This document shows positions 24,123-33,066 of a stretch of DNA of 61,270 bases, one piece after another. The translations under genes and the position numbers were made by a program. The first letter of the stretch is position 1. Each line of letters starts with the position of its first letter. Source of the stretch: an uncultured Eubacterium sp. (GTDB lineage: Bacteria; Bacillota; Clostridia; Lachnospirales; Lachnospiraceae); assembly GCF_934295145.1 (NCBI RefSeq), contig NZ_CAKRAS010000011.1, forward strand, positions 1 through 61,270, written 5' to 3'. A model generated the notes under the pieces. That model saw only the letters and a program-made list of their open reading frames with translations. It was not told the origin of the DNA and did not search any database.

Positions 24123-25259
24123 ATGATATATTTTGATAATGCAGCAACAACCAGGCAGAAACCGAATGAAGTTGTGCAGGCAGTTACGGAGGCGTTATGT
24201 TCGCTGGGAAATGCCGGGCGTGGGGCGCACGAAGCGACATTGCAGGCTTCCCGCACGATTTATGATACAAGACGGAAGCTGGCAGAATTTTTCCATGCGG
24301 AAAGCCCGGAGCGTATGGTGTTTACAGGCAACGCGACAGAGAGTCTGAATACAGCCATTAAAGGATTATTAAATCCGGGAGACCATGTGATCACCACACA
24401 GCTGGAGCATAATTCCGTGCTTCGTCCACTCTATGAAATGGAAGAAAAAGGTGTGGAATTGACCATTGTAAAAGCGGATGCGCAGGGCAGATTTTTATTA
24501 GCGGATATGGATGCAGCAATCCGACCGGAGACAAAAGCCATCATTTGTACACACGGATCGAATGTCACCGGAAATCTGGTGGACATCGCGGCAATCGGCG
24601 AACTGACGCAAAAGTATGGAATTCTTTTTGTGGTGGATGCGTCACAGACAGCAGGTGTATTTCCCATCGATGTGCAGGCGATGCATATTGATATTCTGTG
24701 CTTTACCGGGCACAAAAGCCTGCTTGGCCCACAGGGAACCGGCGGGCTCTATGTCAGAACCGGTTTGCAACTTCGTCCGTTAAAGAGCGGCGGCAGCGGC
24801 GTGCAGACGTACAGCAGGAAGCATCCGCAGCAGATGCCGACGGCGCTGGAAGCAGGGACATTGAACGGACATGGGATTGCAGGGATGGATGCGGCCCTGG
24901 ATTACCTGATGCAGACAGGAATTGATGAAATCCGCGAGAAAGAGCAGAAGCTGATGTGGCAGTTTTATGAAGGTATCCGAGACATTCCAGGCATAAAGAT
25001 TTATGGTGATTTCTCACAGAAAAACCGGTGTCCCATCGTATCCTTTAATATCGGGGATTATGATTCTGCAGAGGTCAGCGATGAACTTTATGAAGGATGG
25101 GAGATTTCCACCAGACCGGGGGGACATTGTGCACCGTTGATGCATGAGGCACTTGGAACAGTGGAACAGGGTGCTGTGCGGTTCAGCTTTTCCCATTATA
25201 ATACCGAACAGGAAGTAGAGACAGCGATCGAGGCAGTGAGAGAATTGGTGAAAGAGTGA
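24123..25259 (+). CDS. Cysteine desulfurase family protein (EF2568-like)
   Basis: A class V PLP aminotransferase-fold enzyme of 378 residues. Visible are MIYFDNAATTRQKP at the start, the PLP lysine in CFTGHKSLLGPQGTGG and the active cysteine in RPGGHCAPLMH. These fit the subfamily named after Enterococcus faecalis EF2568, which in that organism is encoded beside selD and a selenium-dependent molybdenum hydroxylase. The start at 24123 is set by AAAGGGGA; the upstream ATG lacks a site. Its place after the dehydrogenase and permeases suggests it supplies S or Se to the molybdenum centre of the protein at 17990, although it has its own promoter and general Fe-S supply is possible. Confidence 0.9.
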   Translation: MIYFDNAATTRQKPNEVVQAVTEALCSLGNAGRGAHEATLQASRTIYDTRRKLAEFFHAESPERMVFTGNATESLNTAIKGLLNPGDHVITTQLEHNSVLRPLYEMEEKGVELTIVKADAQGRFLLADMDAAIRPETKAIICTHGSNVTGNLVDIAAIGELTQKYGILFVVDASQTAGVFPIDVQAMHIDILCFTGHKSLLGPQGTGGLYVRTGLQLRPLKSGGSGVQTYSRKHPQQMPTALEAGTLNGHGIAGMDAALDYLMQTGIDEIREKEQKLMWQFYEGIRDIPGIKIYGDFSQKNRCPIVSFNIGDYDSAEVSDELYEGWEISTRPGGHCAPLMHEALGTVEQGAVRFSFSHYNTEQEVETAIEAVRELVKE

Positions 25260-25567
25260 GCAATGCAGAATCGTTATCCAGAATACATGTGATAAGTGAA
25301 CTGTTTTCGGCACAATGTAGAAAACATAGTTGGGAATCTTCTTATATTATGGAAAAATTGGAGAAAATGCAACTTTGACAAAAAAATAACTTGTCATACC
25401 AGTAATTTTAATGTATTGTATAGCATGGATATGAAAGATATCATATTGGTATCATGCAAAAACATCTAAATTCCATGCATTTTACAGGATGAAAGCAGCT
25501 GAAAATGAATTTTATATCATGAAAAGGATTCATTTTTGCAGGACGAAACGTGAAATGGAGATAAAAA
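25260..25567. other. Gene-free 308-bp region between csd and rarA
   Basis: No gene is seen. CCAGAATACATGTG (25279) is also found at 43258, and AGTGAACTGT (25297) is the reverse complement of part of the ACAGTTCACT-CATCA block at 32017 and 47779. A possible promoter is TTGTCA (25391-25396), 17 bases, TATTGT (25414-25419). An inverted repeat AAAATGAAT / ATTCATTTT (25502-25510, 25528-25536) lies just before rarA. I see no terminator for the desulfurase gene. Confidence 0.5.
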
Positions 25568-26884
25568 ATGGATTTGTTTGATTACATGAGAGAACAAAAT
25601 AAGGAAAAGGAATCCCCGCTGGCTTCCAGATTGCGGCCGACTACGTTAGAAGAAGTAGTTGGGCAGCAGCATATTATTGGTAGAGATAAATTACTTTACC
25701 GTGCCATTAAAGCGGACAAATTGCAGTCTGTTATTTTTTACGGACCTCCGGGAACCGGAAAAACGACACTGGCGAAAGTCATTGCGAGGACAACCAGTGC
25801 AGAGTTTATGCAGATCAATGCAACTTCTGCCGGAAAAAAGGATATGGAAGCTGTGATTGAAAAGGCAAAACAGCTGCAGGGCATGTACGGAAAACGTACG
25901 ATCCTGTTTATCGATGAGATTCACCGTTTTAACAAAGGTCAGCAGGATTATCTGCTCCCGTTTGTAGAGGACGGTACCGTGACATTGATCGGTGCTACTA
26001 CGGAAAATCCATATTTTGAAGTAAACGGAGCGCTGATTTCCCGATCCATTATTTTTGAATTAAGACCGTTAGAGAAAGATGATATCAAGACGCTGCTGCA
26101 CCGTGCCTTAGAGGACATGGAAAAAGGTATGGGAGCATATCATGCGGTGGCGGATGAAGAGGCACTGGAGTTTCTTGCTGATGTATCAAATGGGGATGCC
26201 CGCAGCGCATTAAATGCCATTGAACTGGGAATCCTTACCACAGAACGCAGTGCAGACGGGCTCATCCATATCACGCTGGATGTGGCTTCCGAATGTATCC
26301 AGAAGCGCGTGATCAAGTATGATAAAAGTGGCGACAGCCATTATGATAACATTTCCGCATTTATCAAAAGTATGCGGGGGTCTGATCCGGATGCAGCCGT
26401 GTATTATCTGGCAAAAATGCTGTATGCCGGGGAGGATGTGACATTTATTGCCCGAAGAATTATGATCTGTGCATCGGAAGATGTGGGAAATGCAGACCCG
26501 AACGCCCTGACCGTGGCCGTCAGTGCAGCCCAGGCTGTGGAACGGCTTGGAATGCCGGAGGCGCGGATCGTGCTGGCGCAGGCCGTCACTTATGTGGCGA
26601 GTGCACCAAAGAGCAATGCGGCCTACCTGGCAGTGGATAAAGCACTTTCTGTTGTCAGAGAGTCGAGAACCGCACCGGTTCCAACGTATCTGTGTGATGC
26701 CCATTACAAAGGTGCTGCGAAGCTTGGGCGGGGCATCGGGTATAAATACGCCCACGATTATCCGAATCATTATGTGGAACAGCAGTATCTGCCGGATGCG
26801 TACAAAGATATGAAATTTTACGAGCCGACAGAAAATGGTTACGAGCAGACCATACGGGAATATTTTAACAAAATCAAACAATAA
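25568..26884 (+). CDS. rarA: Replication-associated recombination protein A (RarA/MgsA)
   Basis: A AAA+ ATPase of the clamp-loader/WHIP family that acts at stalled replication forks. The 438 residues show SRLRPTTLEEVVGQQHI, Walker A YGPPGTGKTTLAK (about residue 60), Walker B ILFIDEIHRFNKGQQD, GATTENPYF (sensor 1 region) and the MgsA C-terminal domain (GSDPDAAVYYLAKML, YKYAHDYPNHYV). GGAG ten bases upstream supports the ATG. It is followed by the aminotransferase 25 bases on, probably in one transcript but without functional link. Confidence 0.96.
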   Translation: MDLFDYMREQNKEKESPLASRLRPTTLEEVVGQQHIIGRDKLLYRAIKADKLQSVIFYGPPGTGKTTLAKVIARTTSAEFMQINATSAGKKDMEAVIEKAKQLQGMYGKRTILFIDEIHRFNKGQQDYLLPFVEDGTVTLIGATTENPYFEVNGALISRSIIFELRPLEKDDIKTLLHRALEDMEKGMGAYHAVADEEALEFLADVSNGDARSALNAIELGILTTERSADGLIHITLDVASECIQKRVIKYDKSGDSHYDNISAFIKSMRGSDPDAAVYYLAKMLYAGEDVTFIARRIMICASEDVGNADPNALTVAVSAAQAVERLGMPEARIVLAQAVTYVASAPKSNAAYLAVDKALSVVRESRTAPVPTYLCDAHYKGAAKLGRGIGYKYAHDYPNHYVEQQYLPDAYKDMKFYEPTENGYEQTIREYFNKIKQ

Positions 26885-26909
26885 CAATATACAGCAGGAG
26901 GAAAAATCA

Positions 26910-28202
26910 ATGCAGTCTTATCAGGAAATGAGCAGAGAGGAATTATTAAGAGAGAAAGAAAGCCTGGAACAGCAGTACAAAGAAATCTGCAAAAAAGGCT
27001 TGAAACTGGACATGTCCAGAGGTAAACCATCCAAAGAGCAGCTTGAGCTGTCCATGCCGATGATGGACGTTCTGACCAGTGAGACTCCGTTAGTCAGCAG
27101 AGCCGGCACAGATATCCGTAACTACGGTGTGATTGATGGTATCACAGAAGGACAGGAATTCATCGCAAGCTTAGTGGGACTTGGTCCGGAAGCATATGAT
27201 AATGTCATTGTTTACGGAAATGCAAGTCTGAATATCATGTATGACTGTATTGCACGTTCCATGCTGTTTGGTGTAAACGGAAGCACACCATGGTGCAAAC
27301 TGGATAAAGTAAAATGGCTCTGTCCGGTTCCGGGATATGACCGTCATTTTGCCATCACAGAGTGCTTCGGTATCGAGATGATCAACGTACCGCTTTACGA
27401 AGCTGGTCCGGACATGGATATGGTAGAAAAATTAGTCAGCGAAGATGACAGTATCAAAGGTATCTGGTGTGTACCGAAATACTCTAATCCGATGGGAACT
27501 TCCTACTCCGATGAGACAGTCCGCAGACTGGCGCGCTTAAAACCGGCAGCAGAAGATTTCCGTATTTACTGGGATAACGCTTACTGCGTACATGATCTGT
27601 ATGAGGACAAAGCAGATCAGATCCTTGAAATCCTTGGTGAGTGCGAGAAAGCAGGCAACCCAAATCTTCCGATCGAGTTTTGCTCTACATCCAAGATCAC
27701 ATTTTCCGGAGCAGGTGTATCCGGTCTGATCACAAGCCTTGAGAACAAAGCAGATATCCTGAAACGTCTGACGATTCAGACCATCGGATTTGACAAGATC
27801 AACCAGCTGCGTCATGTAAAATTCTTAAAAGATATCGATGGCGTAAAAGCACATATGGCAAAACATGCAGCAATCATCCGTCCGAAATTCGAGATGATCC
27901 TGGATCGTTTTGAGGAAGAACTGAAAGGTCTTGGCGCAGGTACATGGATTCGTCCAAACGGTGGATACTTCATCACCTTCATGGCAAATGAAGGATGTGC
28001 AAAGAACATCGTTGCAAAAGCAAAAGAGGCTGGTGTTGTACTGACAGGCGCAGGCGCACCATATCCATACAAAAAAGATCCGAAGGATTCCGTGATCCGT
28101 ATCGCTCCGACACTTCCGCCAATGGAAGAACTGAAAGAGGCCTGCGAGGTATTTATCGTTTGTGCAAAACTTGCAAGCGTGGAGAAATTATTAGAGGCAT
28201 AA
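26910..28202 (+). CDS. Aspartate-type class I aminotransferase (MocR-like PF12897 group)
   Basis: A PLP aminotransferase of 430 residues. The start at 26910 follows GCAGGAGG; upstream in-frame codons lie inside rarA. The PLP lysine is in FCSTSKITFSGAGVSG, the substrate Arg motif near the C-terminus is DSVIRIAPTLPP, and YSNPMGTSYS is the NPxG element. The family is common in Firmicutes and is usually annotated as aspartate aminotransferase; the true amino donor is not readable from sequence. It ends at a terminator at 28234. Confidence 0.9.
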   Translation: MQSYQEMSREELLREKESLEQQYKEICKKGLKLDMSRGKPSKEQLELSMPMMDVLTSETPLVSRAGTDIRNYGVIDGITEGQEFIASLVGLGPEAYDNVIVYGNASLNIMYDCIARSMLFGVNGSTPWCKLDKVKWLCPVPGYDRHFAITECFGIEMINVPLYEAGPDMDMVEKLVSEDDSIKGIWCVPKYSNPMGTSYSDETVRRLARLKPAAEDFRIYWDNAYCVHDLYEDKADQILEILGECEKAGNPNLPIEFCSTSKITFSGAGVSGLITSLENKADILKRLTIQTIGFDKINQLRHVKFLKDIDGVKAHMAKHAAIIRPKFEMILDRFEEELKGLGAGTWIRPNGGYFITFMANEGCAKNIVAKAKEAGVVLTGAGAPYPYKKDPKDSVIRIAPTLPPMEELKEACEVFIVCAKLASVEKLLEA

Positions 28203-28233
28203 CGCCTAGTAATTGTTAATAAGATAAAAGGTG

Positions 28234-28277
28234 AAACAGACATTCTGAATTCGAAAGAAACGGGATGTCTGTTTTTA
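28234..28277 (+). terminator. Terminator after the aminotransferase gene
   Basis: Arms AAACAGACAT / ATGTCTGTTT (28234-28243, 28265-28274), 21-base loop, then T-rich. Confidence 0.8.
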
Positions 28278-28436
28278 TATAAAAATAAGCGATAAAAACG
28301 AGCGATAAGTTCAAGCTTGTAGAAAACACTGGTCGCATAGGAAAAGTTATGATATACTTACCAAAGATACATAAAAACAGAAAAATACATCTGAAAAAAG
28401 TAAAAAACTTCAGATGCTTGATAAGGAGGACATAAA

Positions 28437-28826
28437 ATGTTAGAAGCAGGAATCAAAGGGGAACAGAGCGTAGAAGTTGTATATGAGAATACAGCAACAG
28501 CAGTAGGAAGCGGCGTACTGGAAGTATTCGGAACACCATGTATGCTTGCATTAATGGAAAAAACAGCAAGCGAGAGCGTTGCTCCATATCTGGAAGAAGG
28601 CTGTGGCAGTGTTGGTACACAGGTAAACATCAGCCATGTAGCTGCAACTCCGATCGGAATGACTGTTCGTTGCGAGACAGAGCTTACAGAAGTAGACGGT
28701 CGCCGTCTTGTATTTAAAGTAGCAGCTTATGATGAAGCTGGTCTGATCGGTGAAGGAACACATGAGCGTTTCATCGTACAGAATGAGAAATTCCAGACGA
28801 AAGCAAATAATAAGCTTACAAAATAA
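28437..28826 (+). CDS. FlK-like hot-dog thioesterase
   Basis: A 129-residue hot-dog protein resembling fluoroacetyl-CoA thioesterase FlK. The catalytic trio positions seem present: Thr in FGTPCM, Glu in LALMEKTA and His in NISHVAATPIGM. ATAAGGAGGA gives a strong ribosome site. A monocistronic unit bounded by terminators at 28234 and 28874. Fluoroacetate resistance is unlikely; such proteins in gut Firmicutes probably remove small or inhibitory acyl groups from CoA. Substrate unknown. Confidence 0.85.
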   Translation: MLEAGIKGEQSVEVVYENTATAVGSGVLEVFGTPCMLALMEKTASESVAPYLEEGCGSVGTQVNISHVAATPIGMTVRCETELTEVDGRRLVFKVAAYDEAGLIGEGTHERFIVQNEKFQTKANNKLTK

Positions 28827-28873
28827 TCAAGATTGTGTAGAGTGCAGTGATTCTAAGAAGAACTCTTACAGAT

Positions 28874-28903
28874 AAGAAAGCCGCTATCTTAGCGGCTTTC
28901 TTT
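28874..28903. terminator. Bidirectional terminator between thioesterase and TetR genes
   Basis: A 13-bp perfect stem (28874-28886 with 28890-28902) with TCT loop and T-run on + and A-run before it. The stop codon of the minus-strand TetR gene (28889-28891) is inside the stem. Confidence 0.85.
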
Positions 28904-29476
28904 TAATGTAGGGATAGTCCCATACAGCATATGCCGTTCCATCATAATTGTAATCTGACTGGCGGAAACGGTGTCACTGTGGGAAAACCACCAGCGGACG
29001 GTGACGAGGAAATTATTTACCAGCAATTTTGCATACCAGTCGGCAAGCTGTTTTTTCTCCGGTGAGATCGTTGGATGATTCAAAATTTCAGCTTCCACCT
29101 TGCGTGCTCCGGCATTCATCATCTCATCGAAGACGTTCCGCCCAAGCAGATTCTGGTTCCACAAAATTTCCAGTCTCTGTTTTTGCGTGCACAGGCGGCT
29201 CAACCCGTCCAGCAGGGAGCGTGTGTGGACTTCATCCTGGACGTTCATATGGAGAAAATCGACTTCCATGTGTTCTGCAAAATCCCGGACAATTTCATCC
29301 ACAATCTCATCTCTCAGCTTATATTTATCAGAAAAATAGCGATAAAACGTAGAGCGGTTGATCAGAGCCTGTTTTGCAATCTGTCCCACAGTTATCTGGG
29401 AAAAATCTTCTTTTTCCAGACAGTCAAAAAAAGTCTGGATGATCAGTGATTTCATTCTTTCTGCGCGATGATCCAT
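28889..29476 (-). CDS. TetR family transcriptional regulator
   Basis: A 195-residue regulator with N-terminal helix-turn-helix (FSQITVGQIAKQALINRSTFYRYFSDKYKLRDEI) and a C-terminal domain containing RWWFSHSD, like the TetR_C group common in Firmicutes. I choose ATG at 29476 (GGTGAAGG about 11 bases upstream); GTG at 29494 is the alternative. It diverges from the OYE-type flavoenzyme gene at 29862. The palindrome at 29546-29572 between them is a likely operator. Confidence 0.87.
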   Translation of the reverse strand: MDHRAERMKSLIIQTFFDCLEKEDFSQITVGQIAKQALINRSTFYRYFSDKYKLRDEIVDEIVRDFAEHMEVDFLHMNVQDEVHTRSLLDGLSRLCTQKQRLEILWNQNLLGRNVFDEMMNAGARKVEAEILNHPTISPEKKQLADWYAKLLVNNFLVTVRWWFSHSDTVSASQITIMMERHMLYGTIPTLKESR

Positions 29477-29861
29477 AATTATTTTTACCTTCACCTTTTT
29501 ATATTTTTTCGAATTTCATTTGATAAAGAATGCAAAGATTAATCTGTCTGATATTATCTTCTATAATCAGACTATAGCAGAATTATATCATGCTTTCATG
29601 TACTTATCCAGATGCAATACAACAAAAACAGATGAAATGTTGCAAAATAAAACAGAGAAAAATAAGCTGATGTTTGAAGGAGAGGGGGAAATTCTGCTAC
29701 AGTTTAAGTAACAGAAAACAGTTCATATTCGCAGAAAAAGTTTCGCAAAGAAACGGGAATTTTTGAAAGTGAATACGGACTGAGATAAACGCTCCAAGTT
29801 TCACATGCGTTCGACTTGAACTTGGTATCAGGTATTTTCAGAAAGGATAAGGTAAGAGATT
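29477..29861. other. Divergent 385-bp regulatory region, TetR to flavoenzyme
   Basis: No gene supported. It holds the inverted repeat GTCTGAT (29546-29552) / ATCAGAC (29566-29572), a probable TetR operator, overlapping TATAAT at 29562-29567, and a hairpin CCAAGTT / AACTTGG (29794-29800, 29819-29825) in the leader of the flavoenzyme gene. A 63-codon open frame at 29520-29711 lacks a ribosome site and is probably chance. Confidence 0.5.
29546..29572. promoter_or_regulatory. Candidate TetR operator
   Basis: Perfect 7-bp arms GTCTGAT / ATCAGAC separated by 13 bases in the divergent spacer between the TetR gene and the enoate-reductase-type gene. Confidence 0.5.
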
Positions 29862-31898
29862 ATGGCAGAAAAAAATCAGTATTTCCCACATTTATTTGAG
29901 CCGTTAAAAATTGGTTCAAAAACAATCAAAAACCGTATTGAGGCAGCTCCTGCATTATTTGCATTTGAGCATTACATTGAGCTGGATCCGGATCCGTTTG
30001 GCTACACCACACCGGTTCCTGAGCGTGCATTCCGTATGCTGGAAGCAAAGGCAAAAGGCGGCGCAGGTATTGTCTGTTTCGGTGAGTTAAGTCCGAACCA
30101 TGAGTATGACAAACGTTTCCCATTTGAGCCGTACATTGATTTTACATCCAGATCCGATAAAACATTTGAGATTACAAAGGCAACTGCCGATATGATCAAA
30201 AGCTATGGTGCGCTGGCCATCGGTGAGCTGATTTCCTGTGGTGAGATCAAGACAAATATCGGAGATGGCATTAACCCGAAAGGACCGTCTGAGAAAGATC
30301 TTCCGGATGGCACCCATGTAGATGCATTTACAAAAGAAGAAATTTTAAGCTGTTATCAGGATTATGTTACTGCATGTAAATGGTTTGAGGCAGCAGGCTG
30401 GGAAGGCGTTATGATCCACTGCGGACATGGCTGGCTTCCGGCACAGTTCCTGTCTCCGCAATACAACAAACGTACCGATGAGTATGGTGGATCTTTTGAA
30501 AACAGAGCAAGATTTACTGTTGATCTGTTAAAAACCATCCGTGAGGCAATGGGACCGGACTTCGTAATTGAAATTCGTGTCAGCAGCTCCGAGCATCTGC
30601 CAGGCGGTTTAGAGCTGGAAGATGCGGTAGAATACTGTAAACTGTGCGAGCCGTACATTGATATGATCCATGTATCCTGTGGTCATTACCTGAGTTCTTC
30701 ACGAAGCTGGGAGTTTACAACTGCATATGCACCGCACGGACCAAATATCGAGCCGGCATCCATTATCAAACAGAACGTATCCATTCCGGTTACAGTAGTC
30801 GGCGGTATCAACTCTCCGGAGCAGGCAGAGGAAGCAATTGCAGCAGGAAAAATCGATATGGTATCCATGGGACGTCAGTTCTTTGCAGATCCGGCTTTCC
30901 CGAATAAGGCAAAAGATGGTCATGCAGATGAAATCCGTCGCTGTCTGCGCTGCGGAAGATGTTATCCGGGTCCGTCCGGTGAGCATGAGACAGAAATTTG
31001 GACTGTAAAATTCCCACCACTGGACTCCTGTACCATCAATCCATACGATGTATGGCCGGCATCTCATCATAAAGTCCTTCCGGACCGCATGCCGAAACCG
31101 GAAGCAAGCCGTAAAGTATTAGTCGTAGGTGGTGGCTGCGGTGGTCTGCAGACAGCGATCACAGCGGCAGACAGAGGACATCAGGTAATTCTCTGTGAAA
31201 AATCTGGTGTTTTAGGCGGCCTGATCAACTTTACAGATCATACCGATCATAAAGTAGATATCAGAAACTTCAAAGATCTGCTGATCCGTGACGTAGAGAA
31301 ACGTCCGATCGAAGTAAGATTAAACTGTGAAGTAACACCGGAACTCATCAAAGAAATCGCTCCGGAAGCAGTGGTACTGGCAGTTGGATCCGATGATCTG
31401 ATCCTTCCGATCGAAGGAATCGAAAATGCGGTAACAGCAATGGATGTATACTACAATGACTTTGCAGGTCTTGGAAAGAGCACCATCGTACTCGGTGGCG
31501 GTCTGGTAGGCTGTGAGGCAGCTGCAGATTACATTGATCATGGTGTAGAGACAACTATCGTAGAGATGAAAGGCGCTCTGATGCCGGAGACAACCGGTCT
31601 GTACAGAACAGCCGTACATGATTTCATCGACAAAAATGGTGGCAAATACGAAGTAAATGCAAAAGTTACCAAAGTTGGCAAAGATTTTGTAGTAGCTGAG
31701 CAGGATGGCAAAGAGATTACGATCAAAGCGGATTCTGTTGTAAATGCAATGGGACGTCGTGCGCATGCGACAGAGGCACTTGAGACGGCCATCAAAGAAG
31801 CAGGCATTCCGGTATGGAAGATCGGTGACTGTGTGCGTGCCCGCCAGATTGGTGATGCGGTAAGAGAAGGCTGGACCGCAGCAATGGAAATTATCTAA
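29862..31898 (+). CDS. OYE-family NADH:flavin oxidoreductase (enoate reductase-like)
   Basis: A 678-residue protein with an FMN-binding old-yellow-enzyme barrel (about 1-360; FLSPQYNKRTDEYGGSFENRARF), a [4Fe-4S] segment (CLRCGRC ... SCTINP, about 366-395) and an FAD/NADH domain (GGGCGGLQTA, about 421; VLGGGLVGCEAA, about 545). This is the layout of 2-enoate reductase, 2,4-dienoyl-CoA reductase and BaiCD. The spacer between the third and fourth cysteine, with a PSGEHETEIWTVKFPPLD insert, is longer than usual. Substrate unknown; enoates from amino acids, bile acids or plant aromatics are all possible. Probably controlled by the divergent TetR. Confidence 0.9.
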   Translation: MAEKNQYFPHLFEPLKIGSKTIKNRIEAAPALFAFEHYIELDPDPFGYTTPVPERAFRMLEAKAKGGAGIVCFGELSPNHEYDKRFPFEPYIDFTSRSDKTFEITKATADMIKSYGALAIGELISCGEIKTNIGDGINPKGPSEKDLPDGTHVDAFTKEEILSCYQDYVTACKWFEAAGWEGVMIHCGHGWLPAQFLSPQYNKRTDEYGGSFENRARFTVDLLKTIREAMGPDFVIEIRVSSSEHLPGGLELEDAVEYCKLCEPYIDMIHVSCGHYLSSSRSWEFTTAYAPHGPNIEPASIIKQNVSIPVTVVGGINSPEQAEEAIAAGKIDMVSMGRQFFADPAFPNKAKDGHADEIRRCLRCGRCYPGPSGEHETEIWTVKFPPLDSCTINPYDVWPASHHKVLPDRMPKPEASRKVLVVGGGCGGLQTAITAADRGHQVILCEKSGVLGGLINFTDHTDHKVDIRNFKDLLIRDVEKRPIEVRLNCEVTPELIKEIAPEAVVLAVGSDDLILPIEGIENAVTAMDVYYNDFAGLGKSTIVLGGGLVGCEAAADYIDHGVETTIVEMKGALMPETTGLYRTAVHDFIDKNGGKYEVNAKVTKVGKDFVVAEQDGKEITIKADSVVNAMGRRAHATEALETAIKEAGIPVWKIGDCVRARQIGDAVREGWTAAMEII

Positions 31899-31934
31899 AC
31901 GCTTGTTTGTGGTTAAAAATTTAAGATATTGAAA

Positions 31935-32005
31935 GGGGCTGGGTTCATTTTATCTCCGCGGCTAACAAATCGCTCGCTGAGAAAAAATGAACTCAGCCCC
32001 TATTT
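31935..32005 (+). terminator. Long-loop terminator after the flavoenzyme
   Basis: Arms of 17 bases (31935-31951, 31984-32000) pair with one mismatch around a 32-base loop and are followed by TATTTAT. The loop has CGCTCGCTGA-type sequence of the kind seen in other split hairpins in the window. ACAGTTCACTCATCA follows at 32017, also present near 47779. Confidence 0.7.
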
Positions 32006-32065
32006 ATATATGTGTACAGTTCACTCATCATATGTCACATAGAATCACAGACTGTGAAAAATTTA

Positions 32066-32094
32066 TTGACAGAAAAACAAATTGTATATAAAAT
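32066..32094 (+). promoter_or_regulatory. ispE promoter
   Basis: TTGACA (32066-32071), 17 bases, TAAAAT (32089-32094). Confidence 0.75.
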
Positions 32095-32166
32095 AATACA
32101 TAAGAATGTATACAAAATACGATATGAAAATATTCATGAAAAGCGAGAGAAACGAGGGATAAATCA

Positions 32167-33039
32167 ATGGACGAAATAAGTTTGAAGGCACTTGCCAAAA
32201 TTAATCTTGGACTGGATGTGCTTGGAAAACGTGAGGACGGATATCATGATGTGCGCATGATCATGCAGACGATTCATCTGTATGACCGTGTGGAGATCAA
32301 AAAGACACGTTCCCCGCACATTCATGTAGAGACGAACCTGTATTATCTGCCGGTCAATGAAGATAATCTGGTATACCGGGCAGCAAAACTGATGAAGGAC
32401 GAATTCCAGATCAAGGAAGGTGTCCGCATTGTGCTTCAGAAATTTATTCCGGTTGCAGCCGGTCTGGCTGGCGGAAGTTCGGATGCGGCAGCTGTTCTGG
32501 TTGGAATGAACCGTATTTTTAATCTGGGGCTGAAGCAGAATAAACTGATGGAGCTTGGATTAAAAATCGGAGCAGACGTACCGTTTTGCATCATGCGCGG
32601 AACTGCGCTGGCAGAGGGAATCGGTGAGAAACTGACTGCACTGCCACCGATGCCGAAATGCCCGGTACTGATCGCAAAGCCGGCAATTTCCGTGTCCACA
32701 AAAGCTGTATACGAGGGATTGAAACTGTATGACGGTATGGAGCATCCGGATATTGATGGTGTAATGGAAAGCATTCAGCAGAAAGACTTAAAAGGCGTAG
32801 CTTCTCATATGGGGAATATTCTCGAGACTGTAACGATTCCAATGTATCCGGTGATCAGTGATATCAAAAAAATGATGATGGAAAACGGCGCATTAAATGC
32901 CATGATGAGTGGCAGCGGACCGACTGTATTTGGTTTATTCCCGAATGAGAAGGAAATCCGCCGGGCTTATGATGCATTAAAGCAATCCGGACTTGCCAAA
33001 AATGTATACACATCCGATATTCATAACAACAGAAGATAA
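32167..33039 (+). CDS. ispE: 4-Diphosphocytidyl-2-C-methyl-D-erythritol kinase
   Basis: A GHMP kinase of 290 residues in the MEP isoprenoid pathway. The ATP loop PVAAGLAGGSSDAAAVL (about residue 95), AKINLGLDVLGKREDGYHDV at the start and the C-terminal MMSGSGPTVFGLF are diagnostic. It has its own consensus promoter and shares a transcript with the GntR regulator 28 bases downstream, an arrangement also common in Firmicutes. Confidence 0.97.
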   Translation: MDEISLKALAKINLGLDVLGKREDGYHDVRMIMQTIHLYDRVEIKKTRSPHIHVETNLYYLPVNEDNLVYRAAKLMKDEFQIKEGVRIVLQKFIPVAAGLAGGSSDAAAVLVGMNRIFNLGLKQNKLMELGLKIGADVPFCIMRGTALAEGIGEKLTALPPMPKCPVLIAKPAISVSTKAVYEGLKLYDGMEHPDIDGVMESIQQKDLKGVASHMGNILETVTIPMYPVISDIKKMMMENGALNAMMSGSGPTVFGLFPNEKEIRRAYDALKQSGLAKNVYTSDIHNNRR

Positions 33040-33066
33040 ACACGAAAGAAGAGGGGGAAACAGACT

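Noticed and set aside
29520..29711. A 63-codon frame between the TetR gene and the flavoenzyme gene
   Set aside because: TTG start without a ribosome site, covering the likely operator and promoter region; probably chance.
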